Shown one piece after another: positions 17,359 to 26,339 of a stretch of DNA of 64,000 nucleotides (position 1 is its first letter; every line of letters begins with the position of its first letter). The notes under the pieces are model-generated. The model searched no databases, was not told the origin of the DNA, and saw only the letters and a list, made by a program, of their open reading frames with translations. Position numbers and translations under genes: made by a program. This DNA is from Dyella acidiphila. GTDB taxonomy: Bacteria; Pseudomonadota; Gammaproteobacteria; Xanthomonadales; Rhodanobacteraceae. Where the stretch lies: positions 310,001 through 374,000 of the forward strand of contig NZ_JACZZA010000002.1 in NCBI RefSeq assembly GCF_014863405.1. The letters run 5' to 3'.

Positions 17359-19712
17359 CGCAACGAAGTCTGTGGCTGCGCGCGGGATGGTTCGCGGTGG
17401 CGATGGTGCTGCTTACCGTGCTGGGCGCGTGGCTGCTGTTCGGGCGCGGACGTTCGCCGATTCAGACCGACCTGCTGGCGATGCTGCCGGCGACCGAGCG
17501 CAATCCGTTGGCGGAAGTGGCGGCGCAGCGGCTGGCGCACGCCAATGGCGACCGCGTGATTCTGCTGGTGGCCAACAAAGATGACGATCGCGCCCAGGCT
17601 GCTGCGCGCGCGCTGGGCCAGGCGCTGGGCAAGGATCCGATCTTTGCATCGGTCACCGCCGAGCTGCCGCCGTTCGATCTGCAGCAACTGGTGACGCCTT
17701 ATCTCGCGCATCGCTTCAGCCTGCTCGGCGATGCCGATCGCACGGCGCTGGCACAGCCCGGCTATGACGCGGCCAAAGCGCTGGCGCAGCGGGTCAACGA
17801 ACCGTTTGTCACCGGCGTCGGCACGCGGCTGCAGGACGACCCGTTCGGCTGGCTGCAGCATTGGCTGGAGCAGCAGCCATGGAGCCGTTCGCCGCTGCTG
17901 CCGGAAGACAATCTGCTCACCGCGCATCGCGACGACACCAGCTATGTGCTGGTGACGGCCACGCTCGCCGGATCCTCGTATGACGATGTGATCCAGCAGC
18001 GCGCACTGCATGCGCTGGATCAGACCGAACATACGGTCGAACAGGCGCAGCCGGGCACGCAGATCTTGCGCACCGGCGCCTTGTTCTACGCCGCGGCGGC
18101 ACGCGCCGGTGCGGAGCGCGATGTGCATCGGGTCGGGTTTATCTCCACCCTCGGCATCGCCTTGCTGTTGCTGGGCGTATTCCGCTCGCCGGGGCCGCTG
18201 CTGCTGGCGTTCTTGTCCACGGCTATCGGTGTGATCGCCGCCACCACGGTCAGCGTGCTGATCTTCGGCCAGATCTATCTGCTGACGGTGGTATTCGGCG
18301 CGGCCTTGCTGGGCGAGGCAGTGGATTACTCCATCCAGTATCTGGCTGCGCGCGCCAATGCCGGCAGCGCCTGGGAACCGCGCCAGGGTTTGCGCCAAGT
18401 GCGCGCCGCCTTGTTGCTGGCCTTGGGCACATCGCTGCTGGGCTACGCCTTGCTCGGCCTGGTGCCCTTCCCTGCGTTGCGCCAGATGGCCTGTTTTGCG
18501 ATGACCGGCATGGCGGTGGCCTGCCTGAGCGTGTTCGCCTTGCTGCCGGCCTGCCTGCTGCGTCCGGCCAAACCGCTGTCCAATGCCTCGGTGCGCATCG
18601 CGCTGGCGATTCAGCAGGTCGTTGCGCGCCTCGCGTCGGGGCGGCGCAGCATGGTGCTCGCCGTGATGGCCTTGCTGCTCGCCGTGCCGGGCTGGTGGCA
18701 ACTGCGCCACGATGACGATGTGCATCTGCTGATCGCGCCGCCCACTGCCTTGCTGCAGCAGGAAGCGCAGATCCGCGAGATCACCGGCCTGGGCAACGGC
18801 ACCCAGTTCTATCTGGTGCAAGGTGCCGATGCCGAACAGGTGCTGCAACGCGAAGAAGCATTGGAGCTGCGCCTGCAACAGATGGTCGATGGCGATCAAC
18901 TGCAGGGTTGGCTCGGCCTGGCCGGCATGATGCCTTCGCAACAGCGTCAGCGGGCGAACCACGCCTTGCTGGCACCGTTGTTCGCGCAACCGCAACGTAT
19001 GCGCCAATGGCTGCAGGCGGCGGGATTCCGCGATGCCGATATCGATGCCTTTATCCAGGCGTGGCCGGGCACGCCGCTGCAGCTGCAAAGCTGGCTGAAC
19101 AGCGCGCCGGCTACGCCATTCCGTTATTTATGGCTGGGCGACGAGGTGCACGACGGCGCCGCTTCGCTGGTATTGCCGCAAGGCGATGCAAGCAGTGCCT
19201 CGCTGCAACAGGCAGCAGCCGGTTTGCCCGGGGTGACGCTGGTGGACAAGCCCGCCGGCATTTCCGCGCTGTTTGGGCGCTATCGCAGCTATGCCAGCGG
19301 CTGGTTGCTGGCCGCGATTTTGCTGATCGTGCCGGTATTCGCCTGGCGCTATGGCTTGCGCGATGTGCCGCGCGTGCTGGCGCCGCCGGTGCTGGGCATC
19401 GCCTTCACCCTGGCCGTTCTGGGGTATGTGCATCAGCCGCTTACGCTGTTTCATTGGATGGCGTTGATGCTGGTGCTCGGCGTAGGCGCGAATTACGCGG
19501 TGTTTCTGCGCGAAGGCGAGCCGCATGTAACGCATCGGCCGGGCGCGATGTATGCCAGCGTGCTGCTGTCGGCGATTACGGCGGTGTTGTCGTTCGGCCT
19601 GCTGGCCTGGAGCAGCATGCCGGCGCTGCGCGATTTCGGCTTCACCTTGCTGTGGGGCATCGGTTTTACCGCGCTGCTGGTACCGGCCAGCACGCATGCA
19701 CGGAACACTTAA
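17355..19712 (+). CDS. MMPL/RND-type exporter of the pigment cluster
   Basis: The 785-aa inner-membrane protein has the MMPL duplicated topology. One N-terminal helix is followed by a large periplasmic domain and a block of five to six helices (about residues 255-400, ending ALLPACLL). A second copy then follows (helix near 435, periplasmic domain, helices from about 650 to the end). The GEAVDYSIQYLAAR and GVGANYAVFLREGE segments are the repeated transmembrane motifs. In pigment loci it is taken to flip or hand the polyene lipid to the adjacent LolA-like carrier. ATG 17355 overlaps the previous stop by four bases. Confidence 0.88.
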   Translation: MTQRSLWLRAGWFAVAMVLLTVLGAWLLFGRGRSPIQTDLLAMLPATERNPLAEVAAQRLAHANGDRVILLVANKDDDRAQAAARALGQALGKDPIFASVTAELPPFDLQQLVTPYLAHRFSLLGDADRTALAQPGYDAAKALAQRVNEPFVTGVGTRLQDDPFGWLQHWLEQQPWSRSPLLPEDNLLTAHRDDTSYVLVTATLAGSSYDDVIQQRALHALDQTEHTVEQAQPGTQILRTGALFYAAAARAGAERDVHRVGFISTLGIALLLLGVFRSPGPLLLAFLSTAIGVIAATTVSVLIFGQIYLLTVVFGAALLGEAVDYSIQYLAARANAGSAWEPRQGLRQVRAALLLALGTSLLGYALLGLVPFPALRQMACFAMTGMAVACLSVFALLPACLLRPAKPLSNASVRIALAIQQVVARLASGRRSMVLAVMALLLAVPGWWQLRHDDDVHLLIAPPTALLQQEAQIREITGLGNGTQFYLVQGADAEQVLQREEALELRLQQMVDGDQLQGWLGLAGMMPSQQRQRANHALLAPLFAQPQRMRQWLQAAGFRDADIDAFIQAWPGTPLQLQSWLNSAPATPFRYLWLGDEVHDGAASLVLPQGDASSASLQQAAAGLPGVTLVDKPAGISALFGRYRSYASGWLLAAILLIVPVFAWRYGLRDVPRVLAPPVLGIAFTLAVLGYVHQPLTLFHWMALMLVLGVGANYAVFLREGEPHVTHRPGAMYASVLLSAITAVLSFGLLAWSSMPALRDFGFTLLWGIGFTALLVPASTHARNT

Positions 19713-19750
19713 GTGATGAACGTTCGCCATTTCGCATGGAGCAGTCGTCG

Positions 19751-20974
19751 ATGAAGCGCGTGGTTATCACCGGCATGGGCGGCATCACACCGCTGGGCCA
19801 GGATTGGGCGCAGATCGAAGCGCGCCTGCGCGAAGGCCGCAATGCCGTGCGCCGCATGCCGGAGTGGGATTTCTTCGACTCGCTCAACAGCCGCCTGGGC
19901 TGCCCCGCTGATGGTTTCACCCTGCCCGACTGGCCGCGCAAGCATCTGCGTTCGATGGGCCGCGTAGCGCAGCTGGCGGTAGCCGCCAGTGAACTGGCCT
20001 TGCGCGATGCCGGCCTGCATGGCGAAGCGAGCATCAGCGACGGCCGCATGGGCGTGGCCTATGGTTCGTCCGGCGGCAGCATCGATCCGATCCGCATCAT
20101 GGGCCGCATGCTCGAGACCGGCTCCATGCAGGGCGTGACCGCGACCAGTTATGTGCAGATGATGGCGCATACCACGGCGGTGAACGTCGGCGTGTTCTTC
20201 GGCTTGAAGGGACGCATCCTGCCCACTTCGAGCGCCTGCACCTCTGGCAGCCAGGCGATCGGCTTCGGCTACGAGACCATCCAGCAGGGCAAGCAGAAAC
20301 TGATGCTGTGCGGCGGCGCCGAAGAGCTGTCCGGCCCGAGCGTGGCGGTGTTCGACACCTTGTTCGCCACCAGCACGCGCAATGACGAACCCACCCTGAC
20401 GCCGCGTCCGTTCGATCGCAGCCGCGACGGCCTGGTGGTGGGCGAAGGCGCAGCGACTCTGGTGCTGGAAGAATACGAACACGCGCTGGCGCGTGGCGCG
20501 CGCATCTATGCGGAGGTGGTCGGCTTCGGCTGCAATTCCGACGGCAATCACATCACCCAGCCGACCAGCGAAACCATGGCCACCGCCATGCAGCTCGCGC
20601 TGCAGGATGCGCAGCTGGCACCCGAGGCGATCGGCTATGTGAGCGCACACGGCACCGCCACCGACCGCGGCGACATCGCCGAAAGCCACGCCACCGCCAA
20701 CGTGCTCGGCGCACGCGTGCCGATCAGTTCGATGAAAAGCTATGTCGGCCACACCCTGGGCGCCTGCGGTGCGCTGGAATCATGGTGGGCGGTGGAGATG
20801 ATGCGGCGCGGCTGGTTTGCGCCGACCATCAATCTGCACGAGCCGGATCCGGCGTGTGCGGAGCTGGACTACATCATGGGTGCCGGGCGTGCGATCGAGA
20901 CGGCGTATGTGATGAACAACAATTTTGCGTTTGGCGGGATCAATACGTCGTTGATCTTCAAGGCATGCAGCTGA
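19751..20974 (+). CDS. Beta-ketoacyl-ACP synthase II-like (pigment KS 1)
   Basis: This 407-aa condensing enzyme elongates the ACP-bound polyene with malonyl units. It has the full catalytic set: Cys163 in SSACTSGSQ, His300 in SAHGTATDRGD and His334 in KSYVGHTLGACGALE, plus the C-terminal NNNFAFGGINTSL. ATG 19751 follows GGAG nine bases upstream; an in-frame ATG at 19736 would add five residues. It lies 38 bp after the exporter stop. The stop overlaps an ATG (TGATG) that opens a repeat-derived frame reaching the next gene. Confidence 0.92.
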   Translation: MKRVVITGMGGITPLGQDWAQIEARLREGRNAVRRMPEWDFFDSLNSRLGCPADGFTLPDWPRKHLRSMGRVAQLAVAASELALRDAGLHGEASISDGRMGVAYGSSGGSIDPIRIMGRMLETGSMQGVTATSYVQMMAHTTAVNVGVFFGLKGRILPTSSACTSGSQAIGFGYETIQQGKQKLMLCGGAEELSGPSVAVFDTLFATSTRNDEPTLTPRPFDRSRDGLVVGEGAATLVLEEYEHALARGARIYAEVVGFGCNSDGNHITQPTSETMATAMQLALQDAQLAPEAIGYVSAHGTATDRGDIAESHATANVLGARVPISSMKSYVGHTLGACGALESWWAVEMMRRGWFAPTINLHEPDPACAELDYIMGAGRAIETAYVMNNNFAFGGINTSLIFKACS

Positions 20975-21192
20975 TGGCCATGTGGATGCCGATTTGCCGC
21001 GTTGCCACTCCCTCTCCCCTGCGGGGAGAGGGTCGGGGTGAGGGGGACGCGCTGGCCATAGGCTCCACGCATGCGAAACATCATCGAAGCATGCTCATGC
21101 GAAAAAGGAAGTTGCTCGCGAGGCTGCCCCCTCACCCCAGCCCTCTCCCCGCAGGGGAGAGGGAGCAGCTTGAGGTAACCGTGAAGCGATGA
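20974..21192 (+). other. Repeat-containing open frame bridging KS 1 and the next gene
   Basis: An open frame of 72 codons starts at an ATG overlapping the KS 1 stop (TGATG) and ends with a TGA overlapping the start of the following gene (ATGA). Most of its sequence is two inverted CCCTCTCCCC-type repeats, giving SPLRGEGRGEGD and [12 protein letters not shown]. No protein family is recognised. It may simply preserve translational coupling across a repeat insertion. Confidence 0.35.
21010..21163. repeat. Inverted pair of GC-rich palindromic repeats
   Basis: Two copies of the CCCTCTCCCCGCAGGGGAG family lie in opposite orientation at 21010-21046 and 21127-21163, each with the flanking GGGGTGAGGGG or CCCCTCACCCC arm. 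They lie inside the pigment operon. Confidence 0.9.
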
Positions 21193-21914
21193 ACTTCATC
21201 ATCGACCAATGGCGCGCCTGGGCACCAGGCCTGGACAGCGACGCGGACTGGCTGGCCTGGTCGCGCCAGCCGGTACGCGTGCCCGACGGCGATGCGCAAC
21301 CCAGCTGCGATTTCCTGCCGCCGATGCAGCGCCGCCGGCTCAGCCGCCTGGCGCGCATGACGCTGCATGTGGCGTGGCCGTTGTGCGCCGAAGACGAACA
21401 GCTGCCGTTCGTGTTTGCTTCCCGCCACGGCGAAACGCCGCGCACCTATGCCTTGCTGAGCGAGGTGGCCGAGCAGCAGCCGCTCTCGCCAACTCAGTTC
21501 GGCCTGTCGGTGCACAACGCGATCGCCGGGCAATGGTCGATCCTGCGCGGACAGCGCGGCGAGTCGGTGGCGATCGCCGGCGAAGCCGATACCTTCGAGC
21601 ACGCGCTGGTGGAAGCATCCGCGCTGCTCGACGACGGCGCACCTGCGGTGCTGGTGGTGCTGGCCGAGGAATATCCGCCGGAGCCCTACCGCGACTGGAT
21701 CGACGATGTGCCGTTTTCGTATGCGCTGGCGCTGCGGCTCAAGCGCGCCGGCAGCGGCGAAGCGTGGCAACTGCAACTGGAGCCGAACCGCGAAGACGCC
21801 GCCGTGGAAGCATGGCCGCACGCGCTGAATGTCATCCGCGCGCTGCAACTGCGCAGCGATACCCTGGTACACGCCTGGAAAACACGTCGATGGATCTGGC
21901 AACGGATTCCGTAA
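21189..21914 (+). CDS. Beta-ketoacyl synthase chain-length-factor-like protein
   Basis: The 241-aa protein matches the short N-terminal ketosynthase-like family found in aryl polyene loci (Ketoacyl-synt_2 type). It has FLPPMQRRRLSRLARM and PLSPTQFGLSVHNAIAGQWSI, where the usual nucleophilic Cys of an active ketosynthase is absent. It is expected to pair with a ketosynthase and influence chain length rather than condense by itself. ATG 21189 follows GAGGTAACCGTGAAGCG. Its 3' end overlaps the acyltransferase start by 25 bases. Confidence 0.8.
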   Translation: MNFIIDQWRAWAPGLDSDADWLAWSRQPVRVPDGDAQPSCDFLPPMQRRRLSRLARMTLHVAWPLCAEDEQLPFVFASRHGETPRTYALLSEVAEQQPLSPTQFGLSVHNAIAGQWSILRGQRGESVAIAGEADTFEHALVEASALLDDGAPAVLVVLAEEYPPEPYRDWIDDVPFSYALALRLKRAGSGEAWQLQLEPNREDAAVEAWPHALNVIRALQLRSDTLVHAWKTRRWIWQRIP

Positions 21915-22684
21915 GGCGCTCGGGCGCCGGCAATTACCTGTGGCGCCTGTTCGCCACCGGCGCCAGCTTCGTGCTGTTCGGCCTCGGCGGCCTGGTGCTG
22001 CGCTTGCTGGTATTGCCGCTGCTGGGCTTGTTGCCCGGCGACGCCAACGAGCGCCGCCGCCGTGCACGTGCCGCCATCAGCAAGGCGTTCTACCTGCACG
22101 TGCAGTTCATGTATCGCAGCGGCGTGCTGAGCTACCGCTTCGATGGCGTGGAAAAGCTGGGGCGGCCGGGCCAGATGATCATCGCCAATCATCCCTCGCT
22201 GATCGACGTGGTGTTTTTGATCGCGCATATCCGCGATGCCAACTGCATCGTCAAGCAAAGTCTGTGGCGCAATCCGTTTACGCGCGGGCCGGTGTGCCGG
22301 GCGCACTACATCAGCAACAACGGCAGCCCCGAGATGCTCGAGCAGGCCGCCGATGCGTTGCGCGCGGGCGAAACGCTGATCGTGTTTCCCGAAGGCACGC
22401 GCACCAAGCCGCAGTGCCCGCCGGTATTCCATCGCGGGGCGGCGGCGATTGCGCTGCGCGGTGCACAGGTGATCACGCCGGTGTTCATCACCGTCACGCC
22501 GACCACGCTGACCAAGGCCGAGCCCTGGTACCGCATCCCTCCGCGCCGCGTGCAGGTAAGCCTGCGCGTGGGCGCGGATATCGACACCGAAAGCTTCAAC
22601 GCCCAAGCCGCCATGCCGATCGCCTCGCGACGGCTCAACCAGCATCTGCATCAACTTTTCCTGAGGGAGCTTGCGTCATCGTGA
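21890..22684 (+). CDS. PlsC-type 1-acyl-glycerol-phosphate acyltransferase family protein
   Basis: This 264-aa membrane-bound acyltransferase has an N-terminal hydrophobic helix (LFATGASFVLFGLGGLVLRL). The PlsC motifs are NHPSLID (HX4D, catalytic His and Asp) and FPEGTRTKP. In pigment clusters such an enzyme is thought to move the polyene or a fatty acyl chain onto a lipid anchor. ATG 21890 lies within the end of the preceding gene. The stop overlaps the GTG start of ACP 2. Confidence 0.88.
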   Translation: MDLATDSVRRSGAGNYLWRLFATGASFVLFGLGGLVLRLLVLPLLGLLPGDANERRRRARAAISKAFYLHVQFMYRSGVLSYRFDGVEKLGRPGQMIIANHPSLIDVVFLIAHIRDANCIVKQSLWRNPFTRGPVCRAHYISNNGSPEMLEQAADALRAGETLIVFPEGTRTKPQCPPVFHRGAAAIALRGAQVITPVFITVTPTTLTKAEPWYRIPPRRVQVSLRVGADIDTESFNAQAAMPIASRRLNQHLHQLFLRELASS

Positions 22685-22941
22685 ATGCCCTGCAGCAAGA
22701 CATCGCCCAACTGATTATCAACACCCTCAACCTGGAGGATGTCACCGTCGCCGATATTCCGCCCGATCTGCCGCTGTTCGGCGAAGGATTGGGCCTGGAT
22801 TCGGTGGATGCACTGGAACTGGCGCTGGCGCTGCAGAAGCGCTACGACATCCGCATCGCATCCGATTCCAAGGATGCGCGCCAGCATTTCACCACGGTCG
22901 CCAGCCTGGCTGCGTTCGTGCAGGCACAGCAGGAAGCATGA
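22681..22941 (+). CDS. Acyl carrier protein (pigment cluster ACP 2)
   Basis: The 86-aa ACP has phosphopantetheine site GLGLDSVDALEL (Ser41) and C-terminal helix TTVASLAAFVQAQ. The start is GTG 22681, overlapping the previous TGA; GGGAG lies 11 bases upstream. Paired ACPs are normal in aryl polyene clusters. The stop overlaps the start of the COG4648 gene (ATGA). Confidence 0.88.
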   Translation: MNALQQDIAQLIINTLNLEDVTVADIPPDLPLFGEGLGLDSVDALELALALQKRYDIRIASDSKDARQHFTTVASLAAFVQAQQEA

Positions 22942-23486
22942 AGAAACTCGCTTCCATCCTGCTGCCGCTGGCGGGCGTGCTGTACCCGTTCGTGGTGTAT
23001 TTCGGCATGGATCGCGTGCCGCCGCCGATGTTTGCATTGGTGCTGGGTGCAATCTGGCTGATCCGCGCACCGTCGCTGCTCAAGCAGCCCGGCGGCAAGC
23101 TGATGCTGGGTGCGGCGCTGACGTATTGCGCCCTGCTCGCCTTCAGCGGCAACGAACTGCTGGAACGCTGGTATCCCACCCTGATCAGCGCCTTGCTGCT
23201 GTGCGCCTTCGGCCTGAGCCTGATCTATGGGCCGCCGCTGGTGGAACGCATTGCGCGGGTGCGCGAACCGGATCTGCCGGACGAAGCCATTCCCTATACG
23301 CGCAAGGTCACCTGGGTGTGGGTAGGTTTCTTCGTCTTCAACGGCCTGGTCTCCGCCGCGCTCACCTTATGGGCGCCGCTGGCCTGGTGGACGCTGTACA
23401 ACGGTCTGCTGGTGTACTTCATCATGGGCACGCTGTTTGTCGGCGAATGGCTGTTGCGCCGGCGTCTGCGAGGCCGTGCGGCATGA
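22938..23486 (+). CDS. COG4648-type membrane protein of the pigment cluster
   Basis: The 182-aa protein has six or so hydrophobic segments (LASILLPLAGVLYPFVVYF, MFALVLGAIWLI, LMLGAALTYCALLAF, LISALLLCAFGLSLIY, VWVGFFVFNGLVSAALTLW, YNGLLVYFIMGTLF). It ends in an RRRLRGR basic tail. This family regularly sits between ACP and ligase/dehydratase genes in aryl polyene loci; its biochemical role is unknown. It overlaps both neighbours by four bases. Confidence 0.75.
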   Translation: MKKLASILLPLAGVLYPFVVYFGMDRVPPPMFALVLGAIWLIRAPSLLKQPGGKLMLGAALTYCALLAFSGNELLERWYPTLISALLLCAFGLSLIYGPPLVERIARVREPDLPDEAIPYTRKVTWVWVGFFVFNGLVSAALTLWAPLAWWTLYNGLLVYFIMGTLFVGEWLLRRRLRGRAA

Positions 23487-24109
23487 GCCTGGACCTGGTC
23501 CGCATTGCCGAGCAGTTGCGCGCCCATGCCTGGGTGAACGATGCCCGCTGCGGGCATGCCGGTGCGGATGCCGTGGGCATCGTGCTGGCGCTCAGCAGCG
23601 CCGGCATCCAGGCGCTGTGCCAGCACGGCCGCGCGCAATTGCTGGATAGCTTGCAGCAGGCTACCGGCTGTGCGGGCAACGTGATTACCTGGCGTTTGTT
23701 CGATGCCCTGCCGCCCTCGGCCACCGCATTGCAGATCAATGCCTGGCTGCAATCGCCGTTGCCGCGCGAGGCCCTGCTGCTGGAAGAAACCATGCACGCC
23801 GACGCATGGACGCTGGCACTACGCGTGCCGGTGGACCTGGCGTATTTCCCCGGGCATTTCCCAAACGCGCCGGTGCTGCCGGGTGTGGCGCAGATCGAAT
23901 GGGCGCTGGCCCTGGCGGCGCCACGACTGGGCACGCCCTTGCGCTGCCATACGATGGAAGCGCTGAAATTCCAGCAGCTGCTGCGGCCGGGCGATCGGGT
24001 GGATCTGCGCTTGCAGCACGATGCCGCGCGGAACAAGCTGCATTTCGCCTATCGTTACGGTGAGAAAGCTTTTTCGTCGGGTCGACTGGCATGGAGTGCC
24101 AACGCATGA
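23483..24109 (+). CDS. Hotdog dehydratase with N-terminal relic of an AMP-ligase
   Basis: The C-terminal half (about residues 95-208) is a FabA/FabZ-like 3-hydroxyacyl-ACP dehydratase with catalytic His125 in YFPGHFPNAPVLPGVAQIEW. The first 90 residues (LRAHAWVNDARC, then GIVLALSSAGIQAL, then RLFDALPPSATALQINAWL) follow the pattern of the C-terminal subdomain of acyl-ACP/AMP ligases of aryl polyene loci, where ligase and dehydratase can be neighbours or fused. The main ATP-binding ligase domain is absent, and the expected Gly-Lys after the DALP motif is missing, so this part cannot activate a starter acid. Dehydratase function is likely; the relic is inference. It overlaps both neighbours. 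Confidence 0.78.
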   Translation: MSLDLVRIAEQLRAHAWVNDARCGHAGADAVGIVLALSSAGIQALCQHGRAQLLDSLQQATGCAGNVITWRLFDALPPSATALQINAWLQSPLPREALLLEETMHADAWTLALRVPVDLAYFPGHFPNAPVLPGVAQIEWALALAAPRLGTPLRCHTMEALKFQQLLRPGDRVDLRLQHDAARNKLHFAYRYGEKAFSSGRLAWSANA

Positions 24110-25074
24110 ACGAACAGATCGCCAGCCAACGCCATTGGTCCACCCAGAAGGAACGCGGCAGCCTGTTCCTGATGCGTCTGACTGCGCTCAGCGTGCGCCT
24201 GTTCGGCCGCCGCCTGCTGGCGCCGGTGCTGTATCTGATCGTGCTGTATTTCTTTGTGTCGGCGCGCAGTGCGCGGCGGCATATCCGGCAATACCAGCGC
24301 TATCTGGCGGCTTGGAGCGGCAATCCTGCATTACAGCCGACGCTGGGCAGCGTGTTCGGCCAGTTCATCGCCTTTGCCGACAACCTGCTCGACCGCCTCG
24401 ACGTATGGCGCGGGCGCCTGCGCTTCGAGCAAGTGCAACTGGTCGATCCATCCGGCATCCGCCCGCGCCTGCTGCGCAGCCAGCACGGCGGCCGCGGCGA
24501 GATTCTGGTGGTGACGCACCTGGGCAATCCGGATGTATGCCGCGCGATGGCGGAGCTGGGCGAACAGGTGCCGTTGAACGTGCTGGTGCACAACCGCCAC
24601 GTGGCGCAGTTCAATCGCCTGCTCGGCGAAGCGGGCGATCGCAGTATGCGGCTGATCCAGGTCAGCGAACTGGATACGGCGATGATGATGGACTTGTCGC
24701 AACGCGTTGAGCGCGGCGAATGGCTGGCAATTGCCGGCGACCGCGTGCCGCTGCATGACGGACGGCGCGTGACGGTGAATTTCCTCGGCCACCCGGCGGC
24801 GTTTCCGCAAGGCCCGTGGCTGCTGGCCGGCCTGCTGCGCTGCCCGGTGAACCTGCTGTGCTGCCTGAAGGTGGATGGGCGCTATCGCATCCATCTCGAT
24901 CCGTTCCTGGACAGCGCCGGCTGGGAACGCGGGCGGCGCGACGCGGCTATCGCCGGCTGGGTGCAGCGCTATGCCGACCATCTGGCCACGCAGTGCCTGC
25001 TGGCGCCGCAACAGTGGTTCAATTTCTACGATTACTGGCAGAACGCCAGCGCGGAGGCCACCGATGCGAACTAG
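24106..25074 (+). CDS. LpxL/HtrB-like lysophospholipid acyltransferase
   Basis: The 322-aa membrane-anchored protein has an N-terminal hydrophobic helix (LLAPVLYLIVLYFFV). The LpxL-family pattern is ILVVTHLGNPDVCRAM in place of the usual HxxxxE/D block, AGDRVPLHDGRRVTVNFLGHPAAFPQGPW, and a terminal WFNFYDYW. It probably transfers an acyl chain or the polyene onto a lipid acceptor. The start overlaps the previous stop (ATGA). It is the second acyltransferase of the cluster and unrelated to the PlsC-type one. Confidence 0.82.
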   Translation: MNEQIASQRHWSTQKERGSLFLMRLTALSVRLFGRRLLAPVLYLIVLYFFVSARSARRHIRQYQRYLAAWSGNPALQPTLGSVFGQFIAFADNLLDRLDVWRGRLRFEQVQLVDPSGIRPRLLRSQHGGRGEILVVTHLGNPDVCRAMAELGEQVPLNVLVHNRHVAQFNRLLGEAGDRSMRLIQVSELDTAMMMDLSQRVERGEWLAIAGDRVPLHDGRRVTVNFLGHPAAFPQGPWLLAGLLRCPVNLLCCLKVDGRYRIHLDPFLDSAGWERGRRDAAIAGWVQRYADHLATQCLLAPQQWFNFYDYWQNASAEATDAN

Positions 25075-25513
25075 CGGCGTATTGCATACCAGCGTCGAGA
25101 TCCTGGTGCCGTTCTTCGATGTGGATTCGATGGACGTGGTCTGGCACGGCCATTACGTGAAATACCTGGAAGTGGCGCGCTGCGCCCTGCTCGACGAGAT
25201 CGGCCACAACTACACGCAGATGCGCGACTCCGGCTATGCGTGGCCGGTGATCGACCTGCAGCTGCGCTACGTGCAGGCCGCCCGCTTCGGCCAGACGCTG
25301 CGCGTGCGCGCCGACCTGGTGGAATGGCAGAACCGACTGTTGATCCACTACCTGATCCAGGACCGCGACAGCGGCCAGCGCATCACCCGCGCCAGCAGCG
25401 TGCAGGTTGCGGTAAACATGGCCAGCGGCGACATGCAGCTGGTATCGCCCGATGTATTCGTGCAGGCGGTGGAGCGCCGCCTTGGCCAGCTTCCGCGGAC
25501 ATCCGTGACATGA
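25064..25513 (+). CDS. Hotdog acyl-CoA/ACP thioesterase
   Basis: The 149-aa protein is of the 4-hydroxybenzoyl-CoA thioesterase/YbgC type. The signature DVDSMDVVWHGHYVKYLEVAR near residue 17 contains the catalytic acid and the conserved HxxYxxYxE pattern. It probably releases the finished polyene acid or edits stalled chains on ACP. It overlaps the preceding acyltransferase by 11 bases and the methyltransferase by four. Confidence 0.85.
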   Translation: MRTSGVLHTSVEILVPFFDVDSMDVVWHGHYVKYLEVARCALLDEIGHNYTQMRDSGYAWPVIDLQLRYVQAARFGQTLRVRADLVEWQNRLLIHYLIQDRDSGQRITRASSVQVAVNMASGDMQLVSPDVFVQAVERRLGQLPRTSVT

Positions 25514-26223
25514 ATTACGCCAGTCCTACTTACGTCGAAGAAACCCGTATCGGTTTCCATTTTCTCCGCAGCCATACCTGGCAGCACCACGTGCTGCGCG
25601 TGGCGATCAACGATCTGCAACGCATGGTCGGGCGGCCGCTGCCGCTGGGCGGCACGCTGCTGGATGTCGGCTGCGGCCAGGGCAAATCCTTCCGCCTGCT
25701 GCACGACGCCTTCGAGCCCACGCGCATGCTGGGACTGGATGCCGATCCGCACAGCTTGCTGCTCTCCAGCGCCGAAGCCGAACGCGAAGAGCTAAAGGTG
25801 GAATTGCTCACCGCCGACTGCGCCGACATTCCGCTGCCGGACCATAGCGTGGATATCGTGTTCTGCCACCAGACCTTTCATCACCTGGTGGAACAGGAGC
25901 GCGCCCTGGCCCAGTTCTGGCGCGTGCTCAAGCCTGGCGGCTGGCTGCTGTTTGCCGAATCGACCAAGGCCTATATCGATACCTGGGTGATCCGCTGGTT
26001 TTTCCGCCATCCGATGCATGTGCAGAAGACCGCGGAGGAATATCTGGACATGCTGCGCCAGCAGGGTTTCGAGTTCGGCCCGCAGAACGTGTCGTTTCCG
26101 TATTTGTGGTGGAGCCGTTCCAAGGATTTCGGATTGCTCGAACGCTGGGGGCTGCGCGCAGCGCCGCCGCCGGGACAGCGTGAGGAAACGCTGGTCAATG
26201 CAGCGGTGCGCAAACCTGCATGA
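25510..26223 (+). CDS. Class I SAM-dependent methyltransferase
   Basis: The 237-aa enzyme has SAM-binding motif I LLDVGCGQGKSF, motif II LGLDADPHSL, and the post-motif VFCHQTFHHL followed by RVLKPGGWLLFAES. In aryl polyene loci the methyltransferase modifies the aryl head group. Its TGA overlaps an ATG (ATGA) that opens the repeat-filled frame before KS 2. Confidence 0.87.
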   Translation: MNYASPTYVEETRIGFHFLRSHTWQHHVLRVAINDLQRMVGRPLPLGGTLLDVGCGQGKSFRLLHDAFEPTRMLGLDADPHSLLLSSAEAEREELKVELLTADCADIPLPDHSVDIVFCHQTFHHLVEQERALAQFWRVLKPGGWLLFAESTKAYIDTWVIRWFFRHPMHVQKTAEEYLDMLRQQGFEFGPQNVSFPYLWWSRSKDFGLLERWGLRAAPPPGQREETLVNAAVRKPA

Positions 26224-26260
26224 AACCCTGCTTTCAATATCGCCCTGCCGCGGCCCCCAC

Positions 26261-26339
26261 CGTCATCCCGGCGAAGGCCGGGACCCAGCGCCTTTCTCGC
26301 GCGCAAAGACGCTGGGCCCCGGCCTTCGCCGGGGTGACG
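26261..26339. repeat. REP pair in the pigment operon
   Basis: The inverted arms CGTCATCCCGGCGAAGGCCG and CGGCCTTCGCCGGGGTGACG are separated by about 35 bp. Confidence 0.9.
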
